Source: Apostichopus japonicus (taxonomy: Eukaryota > Echinodermata > Holothuroidea > Aspidochirotida > Stichopodidae). Taken from it: DNA of 64,000 bases. Each line of letters opens with the position of its first letter. Positions within the stretch are counted from its first letter, which is position 1. Location of the stretch: NCBI RefSeq assembly GCF_037975245.1, contig NC_092571.1, positions 26,052,564-26,116,563 on the forward strand, read 5' to 3'. A program made the position numbers and the translations under genes. The notes beneath the pieces are model-generated. The model was given only the letters and a program-made list of their open reading frames with translations. It did no database searches and was not told the DNA's origin. Below are positions 1-9,479 of the stretch, piece after piece.

Positions 1-1218
1 CACGCACCACACGACCCTCCTCCTTGTCGTATACCAAACTATAAACTAACGGAAATAATACAGTTCAATTTCTACTTAATATATTTCGTCAAATGTGAAT
101 AAAATTATACTCATAATGCATGAATTCATTAATTCAGCTCTACAACCTTATTCTAGATGCACTCATTGTAATACTACTGCCATAGTTCACACTTACATGA
201 TATGTTGCACGAACTCATTTGGAGGGCGAAGGAGCATCCAAGAATGAAATGCGTTGTTTTGAAATCGTCGAGAAACGTTGTCAGAATAACACCGTAAGCC
301 TTCACCGATCCCGAAAATAGGAATTTACAAAGCAACCTAGCAACGAAGGTGTTTGCCTTAGCCAGTCGAGTAACTTCGTTCCTCTCCATTTTATACTGGG
401 AAAAACATGAAACATTCGTGACTACTAACTGGCAAGTAAGGCTGGCTGTTGATAGGGGTGTGTATTGTTACTGCATATGTGCGTCTATCGCTAGCTACTG
501 GCACATGTGTTTGAAAGTTGCTAAGTATTCTGATCGAGTCAGCGATTGTTTATATATTTACAATCGTTGGGGGCATTTGCGTGCATTTGTACTGAAGTAC
601 CATCATTTTATTGGTTTACAGTGAATAAGTAAGTCTTTGGGTTCAGAAATCCTACCCGTATTTTATATATAGAAGAGAAAATAGGACACATTTGGGTAAT
701 AAAGGAAATATAACTTTTATCTTTTTCTCCAAGTAAAAGCTGAAATATGAAAGACGTCCGAGTGAATTCTACTATTATACGTTGAAATGTGCATGGTCTA
801 TTAGCCAAGGCCTGGTATTTGCATTGTATAAGTGCATGAGAAATATTACATTTGAAATATGTTGCTTATTTTATCTTTGACTTGCATGTAACGTTTCTTA
901 TTTGTAAAAGTATGTAAATATACATCTATTCAGAAATGCTGGATACATAGCCATTTACATGGAATAATTTAACACAACAGTGTTACCTTGTTAATACATA
1001 GTAAAATGAGCAGACACAAATATATTATCTCTATTCTGGTGGATTAGATGTCTCAAAAGAGTTTGCTGTTACAGATACTAACAAATAAAGCAATTTAGCT
1101 ATAACATTCACTTAATTTTGAATGAACCAGCACTTAATAACATCAGGGTGTTCAAAAAATAGGTATTGATTCCATCATATCAAATGTATTGAAATAGTAC
1201 TTTATCCAGATGTCTAAC

Positions 1219-1220
<2 letters not shown>
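1..1220. other. No recognisable gene
   Basis: Only short open frames are present, with no domain, splice pattern or codon signal I recognise. The stretch is AT-rich, non-coding-looking sequence. Confidence 0.6.

Positions 1221-1249
<29 letters not shown>
1221..1249. repeat. (TA)n microsatellite
   Basis: About 14 uninterrupted TA dinucleotides lie immediately before the first copy of the tRNA-like tandem repeat. A second, imperfect TATA-rich tract (about 1969-2005) lies just after the second copy, so the repeat pair is bracketed by AT microsatellites. Confidence 0.9.
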
Positions 1250-1300
1250 AATGAAAATCGAAATGAGTTGGAAATCAAGAACAGTGGAAAACACATCCAG

Positions 1301-1372
1301 CCTCCACCGGGATTCGAACCCGGGCCTCCCGCTTTGTAAGCGGACACCCTAACCACTATAGGCTATGGACGC
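1301..1372 (-). repeat. tRNA-like cloverleaf, copy 1 (anticodon ACA)
   Basis: Read on the minus strand this 72-nt block folds as a tRNA. It has a 7-bp acceptor stem with one mismatch, a D-arm with GTGGTTAGGG, the anticodon stem TCCGC/GCGGG with loop TTACAAA, and a perfect T-arm CCGGG-TTCGAAT-CCCGG (B box). The loop would read ACA (Cys TGT). ACA tRNAs are not normally used, and the block occurs twice inside a longer repeat. I therefore call it a tRNA-derived repeat, not a functional tRNA gene. Confidence 0.75.
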
Positions 1373-1674
1373 TGATTGTATGTCCAGAGGTTCGAAACCG
1401 GTAAGGAAGGTCGTAATTCCACTGTAGGCGTTTGTCACCTGAATCGAACAATACTAGTTCTGTTTTTGGTGACATATTTTGCCTAACTCTAGAGATCAAA
1501 CATGTGCTAACCAACTCGAAAATCATTTGTGATTCCTAAAGCCGGATCTCGAGGGAGATACTTTGAACAGACTTTATGTTAATGAAATGGAGGTAAACGA
1601 CCAAGGCAAATGAATATTTATAATTGAAAATCGTAATGAGAAGGAAAATCCAGAACAGTGAAAAAAACTTCCAG

Positions 1675-1745
1675 CCTCCACCGGGATTCGAATCCGGGCC
1701 TCCCGCTTTGTACGCGGACACCCTAACCGTCTAGGCTATGGACGC
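1675..1745 (-). repeat. tRNA-like cloverleaf, copy 2 (anticodon ACA)
   Basis: This is the second copy of the tRNA-like block, one base shorter in the D-loop region. The anticodon loop is GTACAAA and the T-arm sequence is ATTCGAAT in context. The anticodon is again ACA. Confidence 0.75.
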
Positions 1746-1968
1746 TGATTGTATGTCCAGAGGTTCGAAACCGGTAAGTAAGGTCGTAGTTTCACTGTAG
1801 GCGTTTGACACTTGTATCGAACAATACTTTAGTCCTGTTTTGGTGACATATTTTGCCTTACTCTAGAGATTTAACATGATGCTAACCAACTCGAAAATCA
1901 TTTGATATTCCTAAAGCCGGATCTCGAAAGAGATACTTTAAACAGACTTTATGTTAATGAAAAGGAGG

Positions 1969-2654
1969 AATATATATATATAGAATTTATATAGAATATA
2001 TATCTATAGACATCAGAACGTAACGAATTTTACATGGTTGTTGCTAAATTGACGCCGTTGTAAACAATTCCCCACCCCTCACTTTTTTCACGGATCTTAC
2101 ATCTTACTGTGATCAGTAATGTAAACGCGGCCTAAGTTGTTCCACTTGGTCAATAATGACAATGTGGAGCTTCAAACATCATGTTCAATGGTGCAAACTC
2201 CCCTCTCCCTCCTTGAAAAAAGAAGAAACAAATGAATTGACCGACTATTGTTATCGCACCCGTTAAGCATCCCTCCCCGCCCTGCCATGATCCACAACAA
2301 AGAGATGTACTCTATTTCTTCCTGCTTAAAACGTTTCTTTCTTCTTTTTTCTATCCATGTATCTCGGTGCCAGTTGGTTTTGAGACACGAGAGTTTCAGC
2401 ATGCCAATGGTGAGTTAACCGTGCATTATCCATAAGGTAAAAGTACGGTCAGCTGAAGACAACGGGCAGAGCAGGTTCGAGAATATTTAACAATTGTGGA
2501 TGAAATAAATGGCGAAAAGCGCCCTCACTACGTCGTTAACTTTGAGTATAAAACCTGCCGCAAGATTTTCACAAGAAACACAAACCAACTAAAGGACGGG
2601 CAGAGTGACTTCCACAGACATTTTCGGTAACGATTTTGCTTTGCAGCCCCCTTA
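1969..2654. other. No recognisable gene
   Basis: AT-rich sequence with only short unconvincing open frames. I see no gene or clear repeat apart from the TATA-rich start. Confidence 0.5.
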
Positions 2655-3012
2655 CAGGGGCGTCGGAACCGGTACGGCAGGTCCGGGGAACGCCGGACCA
2701 ATATTCACGGCGCAAAAAAAAAAGGAAAAAAAAGAAGGACTAAGAAAAAAAAATGGCAAAAAATAAAGAACCAAAATGAAACATACTTCAAAAATGTGTT
2801 TCAGAAGATTAATCGGGTACAAAAACAGACAAGGGAGAAGTGTCATTTCCTGCAATCTGGGAGGCATTTTTCAAAATTTTCTCCATTACGATACGCGCCA
2901 ACCATGGTGGCGCGTAGCGAAGTTTGACCTACAAAACGTTCCCCCGATAATTTTGATAGATGGCCACACTCTGATCTGCCGTACCAATCCCAAATAGCTC
3001 CCGACGCCCCTG
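2655..3012. mobile_element. Small non-autonomous DNA transposon with 12-bp TIRs
   Basis: The ends are perfect inverted repeats: CAGGGGCGTCGG at the left and CCGACGCCCCTG at the right, 358 bp apart. A TA dinucleotide (2653-2654 and 3013-3014) flanks both sides and could be a Tc1/mariner-type target duplication. No 8-bp duplication is visible. The interior holds no transposase. It contains an A-rich tract (about 2715-2770) and a module (about 2835-2925) shared with three other elements in this window. The element abuts the 5' side of a LINE fragment. Confidence 0.75.
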
Positions 3013-3059
3013 TAATATCCGACATTTTGCCTCCTGTATATGTAGCACTGATTGGAGTG

Positions 3060-4457
3060 AAGTTTTTTCTGGCAAATGACACAAACACTGCATTTAATAC
3101 CTTCAATAATAGTTTAGCCAGGCTTATTCAGACTGCATCCCACTGTATAGAGTACGGGAAAGGCTAAAGAATGATCAACCTTGGATTACAAATGGAATCC
3201 TTGTCTCAATTAAACGTAAGAATAAACTGTACAAGACAAGACTGTCACCATATCAAGTTAGCAAAGAGTCCTTCGCCAAATATCGAAATAAGCTCAATCA
3301 CAGTATGTGCATGGCAAAGAGAAAACATTATACATGCATATTAAACAGCTCAAAGCATGACAACAAAAAGACATGGGAAAACATAAACACTATTTTAAAC
3401 AATGGTAAAAGTTGTTCAATTACCCTAACATCTTCATTGTTGATGATGATGATGTCTCTATTAGTGATCCTCAGGAAACTGCAAATGCTTTTAATACTTC
3501 TTCACTAATCTTGGCCCCAATCTGGCCAAAAATATTCCACATTGGAGTCACAGAAAAGTAACAACAGGTAATCAGTTACATTCCATCCTTTTATCTCAGG
3601 TTAGCAGCAATGACGTTGTTAAAGTGGCAATTTGTTGTCTGAAACCAAAAACGTCTGCTGGTTATTATGAAATATGCCCGAACGTGGTTCGTAGTGTTAT
3701 TCATCTCATTGCAAAGCCGCTAACTCATATCTGCAATATATCGTTTGCTGGTGGTACTTTTCCTGATATCTTAAAAATCGCAAAGGTTATACCCTTTTAT
3801 AAAAAAAGGCGCTCACTGTCAGTTTATTAACTACCGCCCAATCTCTGTGCTACCATGCTTTCAAAAATCATAGAAAGAATCATGTTCAACAAGATCTTAC
3901 CCAGCAAAATATGTACCCTAATTTTACCGCGGTAAACTATGGTAAATGTGTGGTAAATAGGGTAAATGTGTGGTAAAAGTATGGTAACACCGTTGTAAAT
4001 TGCGGTAAAAGCGAGGTAACACCATGGTAAAACCATGGTAAATTTGTGATAATTTACTGCGAAAACCGCGTCCATAGGGCCAAAACACCGCGGTAATGTA
4101 CAACAGATTAACCGCGGTTTTACCCAGGTTTTACCGTGGTAAAAGTGTGGTATATGTTAGCGCGGTAAATTTGAGATCACTTTTTTCCTGGGTAGTTTTA
4201 TTAACAAACACCACATTATGTCAAACAGCCAGTATATGGTTTCCGTCCAGGATATTCCACTGAACTCGCGCTAGTCGACGTGATTGATAACTAAGTAAAG
4301 CAGCAGGTGATAATGAAACTTCTCTAGGTGTCTTCCTTGATCTTTCTAAGGCGTTTGATACTATTGACCATTCTATCTTGTTAAATGTTTTGTCACTTAG
4401 TTAACTTATCTGTATATATATTGTTAAGAAACAAATAAATGAATGAATGAATGAATA
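3060..4457 (+). mobile_element. Decayed non-LTR retrotransposon (LINE), reverse transcriptase part
   Basis: Conceptual translation gives linker and RT blocks in order but in different frames. A PWIT-type segment lies near 3180. The RT palm approach (AKPLTHICNISF...FPDILKIAKVIP, about 3700-3800) is followed by NYRPISVLP (about 3830), then after an insertion a YGFRPG-like block (about 4230) and FLDLSKAFDTIDHSILL (about 4330-4380). There are frameshifts and stops, and the YADD core and everything after it are gone. The 3' end is a (GAAT)n tail near 4437-4457, typical of CR1/L2-type LINEs. A 293-bp MITE interrupts it at 3900. It is non-functional. Confidence 0.8.
3900..4192. mobile_element. MITE with CCCAG-AAAA TIRs and GGTAAA-rich interior
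   Basis: The left end CCCAGCAAAA and right end TTTTCCTGGG form a 10-bp inverted repeat with one mismatch. It is flanked by TA on both sides (3898-3899, 4193-4194), which supports a Tc1/mariner-like TA target duplication inside the LINE. The interior is almost entirely a degenerate array of about 10-13-bp units built on TGGTAAA, with several reverse copies (TTTACC) toward both ends. It has no coding capacity. Confidence 0.75.
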
Positions 4458-4611
4458 ATCATACATCCCTTATCCATGTAATCATAAACTACTTACCTAT
4501 CTTACATAATCATACATTCCTAATCCATGTAATAATGCATATTTACATACCTTCGTCATCATCCTTACCCAACCCATGTATTCATTAGCAGCTTATCTAC
4601 ATAGTAAGTTG

Positions 4612-4643
4612 AACCATGGAGCTCTGTTTATAGCTCCATGGTT
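4612..4643. repeat. Short inverted repeat
   Basis: AACCATGGAGCT and AGCTCCATGGTT form 12-bp perfect arms around an 8-nt spacer. The role is unknown. Confidence 0.7.
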
Positions 4644-4787
4644 GAACTAGTGAATCACCCAGTGCGTCTATATCCAAGCTTATCTGGCTATTGAGTTAAT
4701 TTGATTCAGGACTAATACGACAGTGCCCTCTGTAAAATGCTGGAGCGCCCCTTTATCTGCTGGAAAGTTTTTACTAATCAAATTCTC

Positions 4788-4821
4788 AATAAAAATCGAA
4801 CATGTATGTTCGATTTTTATT
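4788..4821. repeat. Perfect 16-bp palindrome arms, 2-nt spacer
   Basis: AATAAAAATCGAACAT, then GT, then the exact reverse complement. Both arms end in AATAAA-like words. A compact hairpin of this sort is probably a relic of a foldback element or a repair event. Confidence 0.8.
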
Positions 4822-5779
4822 CATGAATACGTAAACAGTTATTAAAATGGAATACAGAGAGCCAGGATCATTAATTCTGTGTGAAACAGTTTTATGCAAT
4901 CTAATGTTTAGATTAACGTTATGCAATCTAACGTTTAGAACTATTAACTAATCAGCTAATATCTCAGCCGATACAGTGGCGCGACGGCTTGGCGCACTGT
5001 ACTAGCTGTAGAGCGAGACTCTCTTTTACACTGGTGGAACTATCTGTTTCATGCGAAGCATTTCACCGTCTAAACAGATCATTACCCTCTCACCTATGTA
5101 CTAGAAAATGCCAAACTGAACGCAACAGGACAACGTTGGGTGTCGGAAGCTGGCAGATTTTAATTTCACCATTCGATATAGACCTGGGAGGATAAATATC
5201 GATGTTGACAGCCTATCCCGTTTGCCATTATCATATGATCCAAAGACAGTGATGGATTACTGCACTGAAGAACTGTCACCAACTGTCCTGACCTGTGTAA
5301 AAAAAACCGTGGAAGCTGTGATCCAAGGGAGACGACTTTGATAGAAACAGTCTGCTCCAGTGTCTGAAGTACTAAAGTTCCCTGAAGATTAGAGAGGCAG
5401 AAGTATATCAAAAAACGAGCTGAGAGTGGCACAGGCAGATGATGAAATCATAACAAGAGTGCTTTTCTACCAACAACGTGGCCACAGACCTTCAACAAAG
5501 ATCAGGCGTGCTGAGACAAAGAATGTGTCCAAACTTCTACTGCAGTGGGATAAACTGAAAATTGATCAACATGCATGGGATCCTAAAAAGGGTGATCAAG
5601 GGAAAAGACGAGCTGGTGCTACCTCTGAGATACCGCCATTTGGTTTACAAGGAGTTGTATGAAGAAATGGGACATGTGGGTGCAGAGAAGGTGTATGACC
5701 TTGCCAATGACAGGTTCTACTGGGTCGGAATGTTCAAGGACATCGAAGGCTATGTCAACAACCAGTGTACTTGTATAAT

Positions 5780-7065
5780 GTTTATATTAATTAAGGGTAG
5801 AGGTTATGCAAGGGCGGCGGAACCGGGGGGGGGGGGCACGTGCCCCCCCCACTTTTCCTCAGGTTAAAAATGTGCCCTTTTTCTACATAAAAATTGAGGT
5901 GTCTCAAGTTAGCAAGAGGCCAGGGAACCAGAAGGAAAACTCGGGGAAGGGCCGTTTCCAGCCATCTGAGGGATTTGTAAAACCAAAAATTTTCTTGTAC
6001 GCTCCGCGCCATCCGGTGGTGGCGCTCCGCTCAGATAGTCGTGCATACAACTTTGCCAATCCTGGCTACGCCCCTGACTTTTAATAAATTTCTGTGGGTA
6101 AAACTCAAGGCTATTTCGAATGGAAAAAATTTGTTAAGATATTGACAAGAAATAAAGTCTAATTCGGAAGATTCATACATTAGCAACTAGCATGGTTTCA
6201 CCTCATTTTGTCTCAAAAGAAAACTTGTTCATTGTTTCCCAATTTGCACATTGGATATTGCAGTGCTAGTATGCATATTTTCCTTGGGGGGGGGGGGGGG
6301 GGGCGTTGATGGAGTGATGTGTATACGCAAATAAGATAATACAATAAGAGTTATAAAGGGTACTAAATATTTGGCTGCATCACTCCAATCGAATTTCTGC
6401 AAAGTGCCCTTTGATGTCGGTGCTCCCCACCCGCCCCCCCCCCCCAGATTAAAAGTGCTTCCGCCGCCCTTGAGGTTATGACTTAGGCTACCCCTAATGT
6501 GTTCTTTGCGGCTTCTGGTGAACAGCCTCGTAGTCGTATGTGCACTCACGTACTCATTGTAATGTATTATCCCGCGAAAATAAACCGACAGCTAACGACG
6601 ATGTAGTGGCGCGTGAGGCCATACTCGCCCGTTCGATAGCGCTAGTCTCAGCGCCAACCGATGAGTCGGTATACCGGTAGGCTACGTACGCGAAGACTAG
6701 CTATCTAAGATGGCGGAATGAAACTTCAATAATATAAATGCTTGGACGACCTAGGGCGCGTTGGAGACTTCACTTCCTAGCGACTGTATGATGATGTCAC
6801 TTATAAAATAAGTTGCTTATATAGGTTACTGTATATGTAAATAATTGCTCTCGAAAGGAGATTAAATTTTGCTGGATTGGAGGTAAACGCGAGTTGCTGT
6901 AAACGCTATACTAGTAGATTGACTCGCGGTTCCAATAGTGTGCTTGGAAAACACATGACCTCTTTCCTTTTATATGGGTCCCTGACTGGGAAACCCGTCA
7001 CGTTAAAAATAGAATGAAGTTTGCTTGGAAGGCCATAAGGGCTAAATATCATAGTCACTACACTT
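5780..7065. mobile_element. Unidentified insertion within gypsy integrase, itself carrying a hAT-like element
   Basis: The integrase reading stops after the zinc-binding CTCI segment near 5780 and resumes at ATGAAAAGCAAG near 7066. Everything between is foreign. After removing the 664-bp element at 5809-6472, about 620 bp remain (5780-5808 plus 6473-7065). This remainder has no ORF of note, contains TATA-like words (about 6800-6830) and could be a solo LTR, since it can be read as starting TG and ending CA. The ends are not certain and I see no clear target duplication. Confidence 0.5.
5809..6472. mobile_element. hAT-type non-autonomous element, 8-bp TSD
   Basis: The left end CAAGGGCGGCGGAA and right end TTCCGCCGCCCTTG are perfect 14-bp inverted repeats. 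They are flanked by the exact 8-bp direct repeat AGGTTATG (5801-5808 and 6473-6480), the target duplication expected for hAT transposition. The interior holds G/C runs (about 5825-5850, 6287-6303, 6432-6445). It also carries the shared module at about 5940-6040 and an internal CCTGGCTACGCCCCTG (about 6062-6077) that looks like another element's terminus, so the element may be composite. No transposase is present. Confidence 0.9.
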
Positions 7066-7117
7066 TCATGAAAAGCAAGAATCCACAAAAAATAATAAGA
7101 GTCCCACTCAAGAGCAT

Positions 7118-7588
7118 CAGTGGCGGGGCGTCCATACAGTCAGAGGGCGGATGCCCCCCCCCCTCCCCTGACGGACTCAATGGACTGCTGGCGCCCTTTT
7201 CAGCTTTTTACCACTTTTTAATTATTCGCGATTATTGACTTTTTTACTGCGCTCTCATCTACCTATTGACATTTGTCACATTTTGCTGGTGTAACTTTTC
7301 TGACAAAATGCTCTAACGGCGGTCTTGTGATGAAGCGCATGCACTTTCAACACCCATATAAACTTCAGAGTTGTCACAAATGGCGATGACACCTATTTAT
7401 TCTTCGTTTATCTGCAAATTAGCAAGGCCCCGGAAAGGGTCATTTCCGGCGATCTAAGGAGTATCTTGACTCAAAAAATTCTCTACGCTCCGCGCCAACC
7501 TGTGGTGGCGCTCCGCTTAGATAGTGTCGAAAGCGCCCCTACAGACCATTCTCGCTCCCTCTGACCAATACCCCTAGCTCCGCCACTG
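7118..7588. mobile_element. hAT-type non-autonomous element, 8-bp TSD
   Basis: The left end CAGTGGCGGGGC and right end GCTCCGCCACTG are 12-bp inverted repeats with one mismatch. They are flanked by the exact 8-bp direct repeat AAGAGCAT (7110-7117 and 7589-7596). The element sits inside gypsy integrase; the reading on either side of the duplication is continuous in one frame. The interior has a C run at about 7147-7156 and the shared module at about 7430-7527. It has no transposase. Confidence 0.92.
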
Positions 7589-7597
7589 AAGAGCATC

Positions 7598-8383
7598 CAG
7601 ACTACTCAACCATTTGAGCTGATCTCCATAGATTACCTTCATCTGGAAAGATGTACCGGCGGGTATGAGTACATTCTGGTTATTGTTGATCATTTTACCA
7701 GATTCACTCAAGCATATCCAACCACTAACAAATCTGGAAGGACTGCAGCAGATAAGTTATTCAATGATTACATCTTGAAGATTGGAATACCTCGTAAAAT
7801 CCACCATGACCAAGGGAGAGAGTTTGAGAACCAGCTCTTTACCCGATTGCAGATCTATTGCGGTATAGACCACTCCCGGACAACGCCATACCATCCACAA
7901 GGCAACGGTCAAGTGGTGAGATTTAACCGCACAATTTTAGGAATGCTGAGAACACTGACAGAAACACGAAGGTCAAAATGGAAGGACCACCTAAACAAAT
8001 GTGTTTATGTCTACAACTGTACCCGTAACAGCAGCACAAATTACTCACCATTTTTCTTGATGTTTGGGAGATCAAGCCGTCTTCCCATTGATCTGATATT
8101 TGAAACTGCCAATGAGGCACAAGGAGAGTCAAAGAACCATAAGAGGTACGTAGAGGAGTGGAAAGAGAGAATGAAAGAAGCATTTGAAATTGCTAACAAA
8201 CATGCAATCAAAGCTGCTGCTAAGGGGAAGAAGGCCTGCGACAGAAAGGCCAATGCCACAGTCTTTTTTCATGGAGACAGAATTTTGGTGAGAAACCCAG
8301 CCAAACTACGTTCATACTGGGCAGACCAAATCTATGTAGTAACACACTATGTAGTAAGACCTCTATATAGTAAGACCATCTGA
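7598..8383 (+). pseudogene. Gypsy integrase catalytic core and C-terminal domain (fragment)
   Basis: An open frame runs from the edge of the hAT target duplication to 8383. It contains the integrase core: the first Asp in ISIDYL (about 7630), the second Asp in KIHHDQGREF (codon 7808-7810), then YHPQGNGQ. The third catalytic residue, normally Glu in the NGQ-x-E-RFN segment, is Val here (codon 7916-7918, GTG). The core is therefore expected to be inactive. A degenerate C-terminal segment (LRSYWADQIYVV, about 8310) precedes the stop. There is no complete ORF, and this is a relic of the surrounding gypsy element. Confidence 0.85.
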
Positions 8384-8461
8384 TGTACGAACTAACTGCC
8401 AACTGGAGAGACCTTAAGGGAAGGAGCTGCCAGGTTAGAAGTACCTGATGAGTGCCTTCAA

Positions 8462-8860
8462 ATGCTGGGAGATGACCACTCTGCCGACCAGACTGAACCT
8501 GATGAAGGAGAACCAGAGGCAGGTGACCAGATGTACGATCAGATGTCCGAGGGTGCGGTCGTGGATAATCCAGACCAAGAGAGTCAGCTGAACCAACCTG
8601 ATGTCCTGGGTCCACAGGAGGAAGTAACTCATAGGGTTCGACAACCACCCCTCCATTTCACATATGATAGACTAGGTTCACCGGCATACACAAGGTTAAA
8701 CTGTAATTATGTGGGGTGGCCAAGTGAGGTCGCATTGAATCCAGGTTTTAACATGGGAGCTAGCTCAATATATAGGCCCCAGTGTTCTATATACCCTGTT
8801 TATAGATATCCAATGATACAGGACTACCCAATGTATAGTCAGCGTGAGGTACAGCTATAA
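8462..8860 (+). pseudogene. C-terminal tail of gypsy polyprotein (fragment)
   Basis: A 132-codon open frame is acidic at first (DDHSADQTEPDEGE) and then contains RVRQPPLHFTYDRLGSPAY. Basic-proline-FTYD-LG motifs are common near the C-terminus of invertebrate gypsy pol proteins. It follows the integrase after a stop and frameshift. It is a decayed part of the same element, not a host gene. Confidence 0.6.
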
Positions 8861-9479
8861 ACTCTTAAGTAGTGATGGTTCATCAGTTTAGAAGGAAACG
8901 ATATGATTGGTTAAATTTTTGGGTTTTCAGATGTACATGTATGTTTTATTTACGTTATTGTGAACACAATTATTGTATAGTTTGTCTAGCAACTCGATAT
9001 GCTGAGCCTCATTAGGGCTACAGTTGGATTTAGCAAATCCATTGGAGGTGCAAAACCCAAGGTGGGAAAAGCAATGCACATGGGGAGGTAGCTAGAGTAA
9101 AAGGATATAGTCCTGTAAGTTGTATTAGCTGTTGTAAGTTGTATTAGATGTTAGTATTTGTCTGACTATTAGAGATTGAGGTAAATATGCCAAAGGCAAC
9201 AGACATGTTTATCATTATTTTGATACTGAGCTTAGAACCAATAGAGATTGGGAAACTGAAGGAACCATTATTTTAAGATTTCAAACTGGCAATTCAGATG
9301 ATTTCTTCAGGTTATATGTTGTGGCAGTTTGTATATATGTTGCTTTATTTATTTTCAATTAATCTTTTTTCCCCCTATAGTTTCTGCAGTGACGGAGAAG
9401 AGAGCGACTGCTGAATTGGCAGAATAACATCATAGGCTTTACAAGTTGGGGACAACTTATTTCAAGGGGAGTGTGTTGC

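Larger units (their letters stand above)
1251..1968 (-). repeat. Two tandem copies of a repeat with an embedded tRNA-like unit
   Basis: Two direct copies, about 1251-1593 and 1623-1968, sit at a period of 374 bp. Both contain, in the same order, an AAAATCG..AACAGTG segment, a tRNA-like block on the minus strand, GATTGTATGTCCAGAGGTTC, a GGTGACATATTTTGCC segment and a terminal TTTATGTTAATGAAA block. They differ by scattered substitutions and small indels. The tRNA-like block is internal, not at one end, so this is not a simple tRNA-headed SINE. It could be a SINE-derived composite or a locally duplicated repeat. Confidence 0.8.
4970..9475 (+). mobile_element. Relic Ty3/gypsy LTR retrotransposon (partial pol)
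   Basis: Pieces of pol appear in the expected order. The RNase H tail includes RYRPGRIN..DSLSRLP (about 5178-5225). An integrase zinc-binding-like segment follows (GHVGAEKVYDLAN..FYWVGM..NNQCTCI, about 5670-5780). The integrase core runs about 7598-8130 and a C-terminal tail ends near 8860. A purine tract TTCAAGGGGAG (9461-9471) precedes TGTGTTGCG, a plausible polypurine tract and 3' LTR start. Gag, protease and most of RT are absent, frames are broken, and about 1.8 kb of later insertions split the integrase between about 5780 and 7597. The 5' LTR was not found. Confidence 0.85.

Noticed and set aside
1301-1745. Two functional tRNA-Cys genes
   Set aside because: The cloverleaf is good, but the ACA anticodon, the acceptor mismatch and the presence inside a longer duplicated repeat argue for tRNA-derived repeats.
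5791-6549. Glycine- and proline-rich open frames on both strands
   Set aside because: They are translations of G/C homopolymers and hAT-type element ends.
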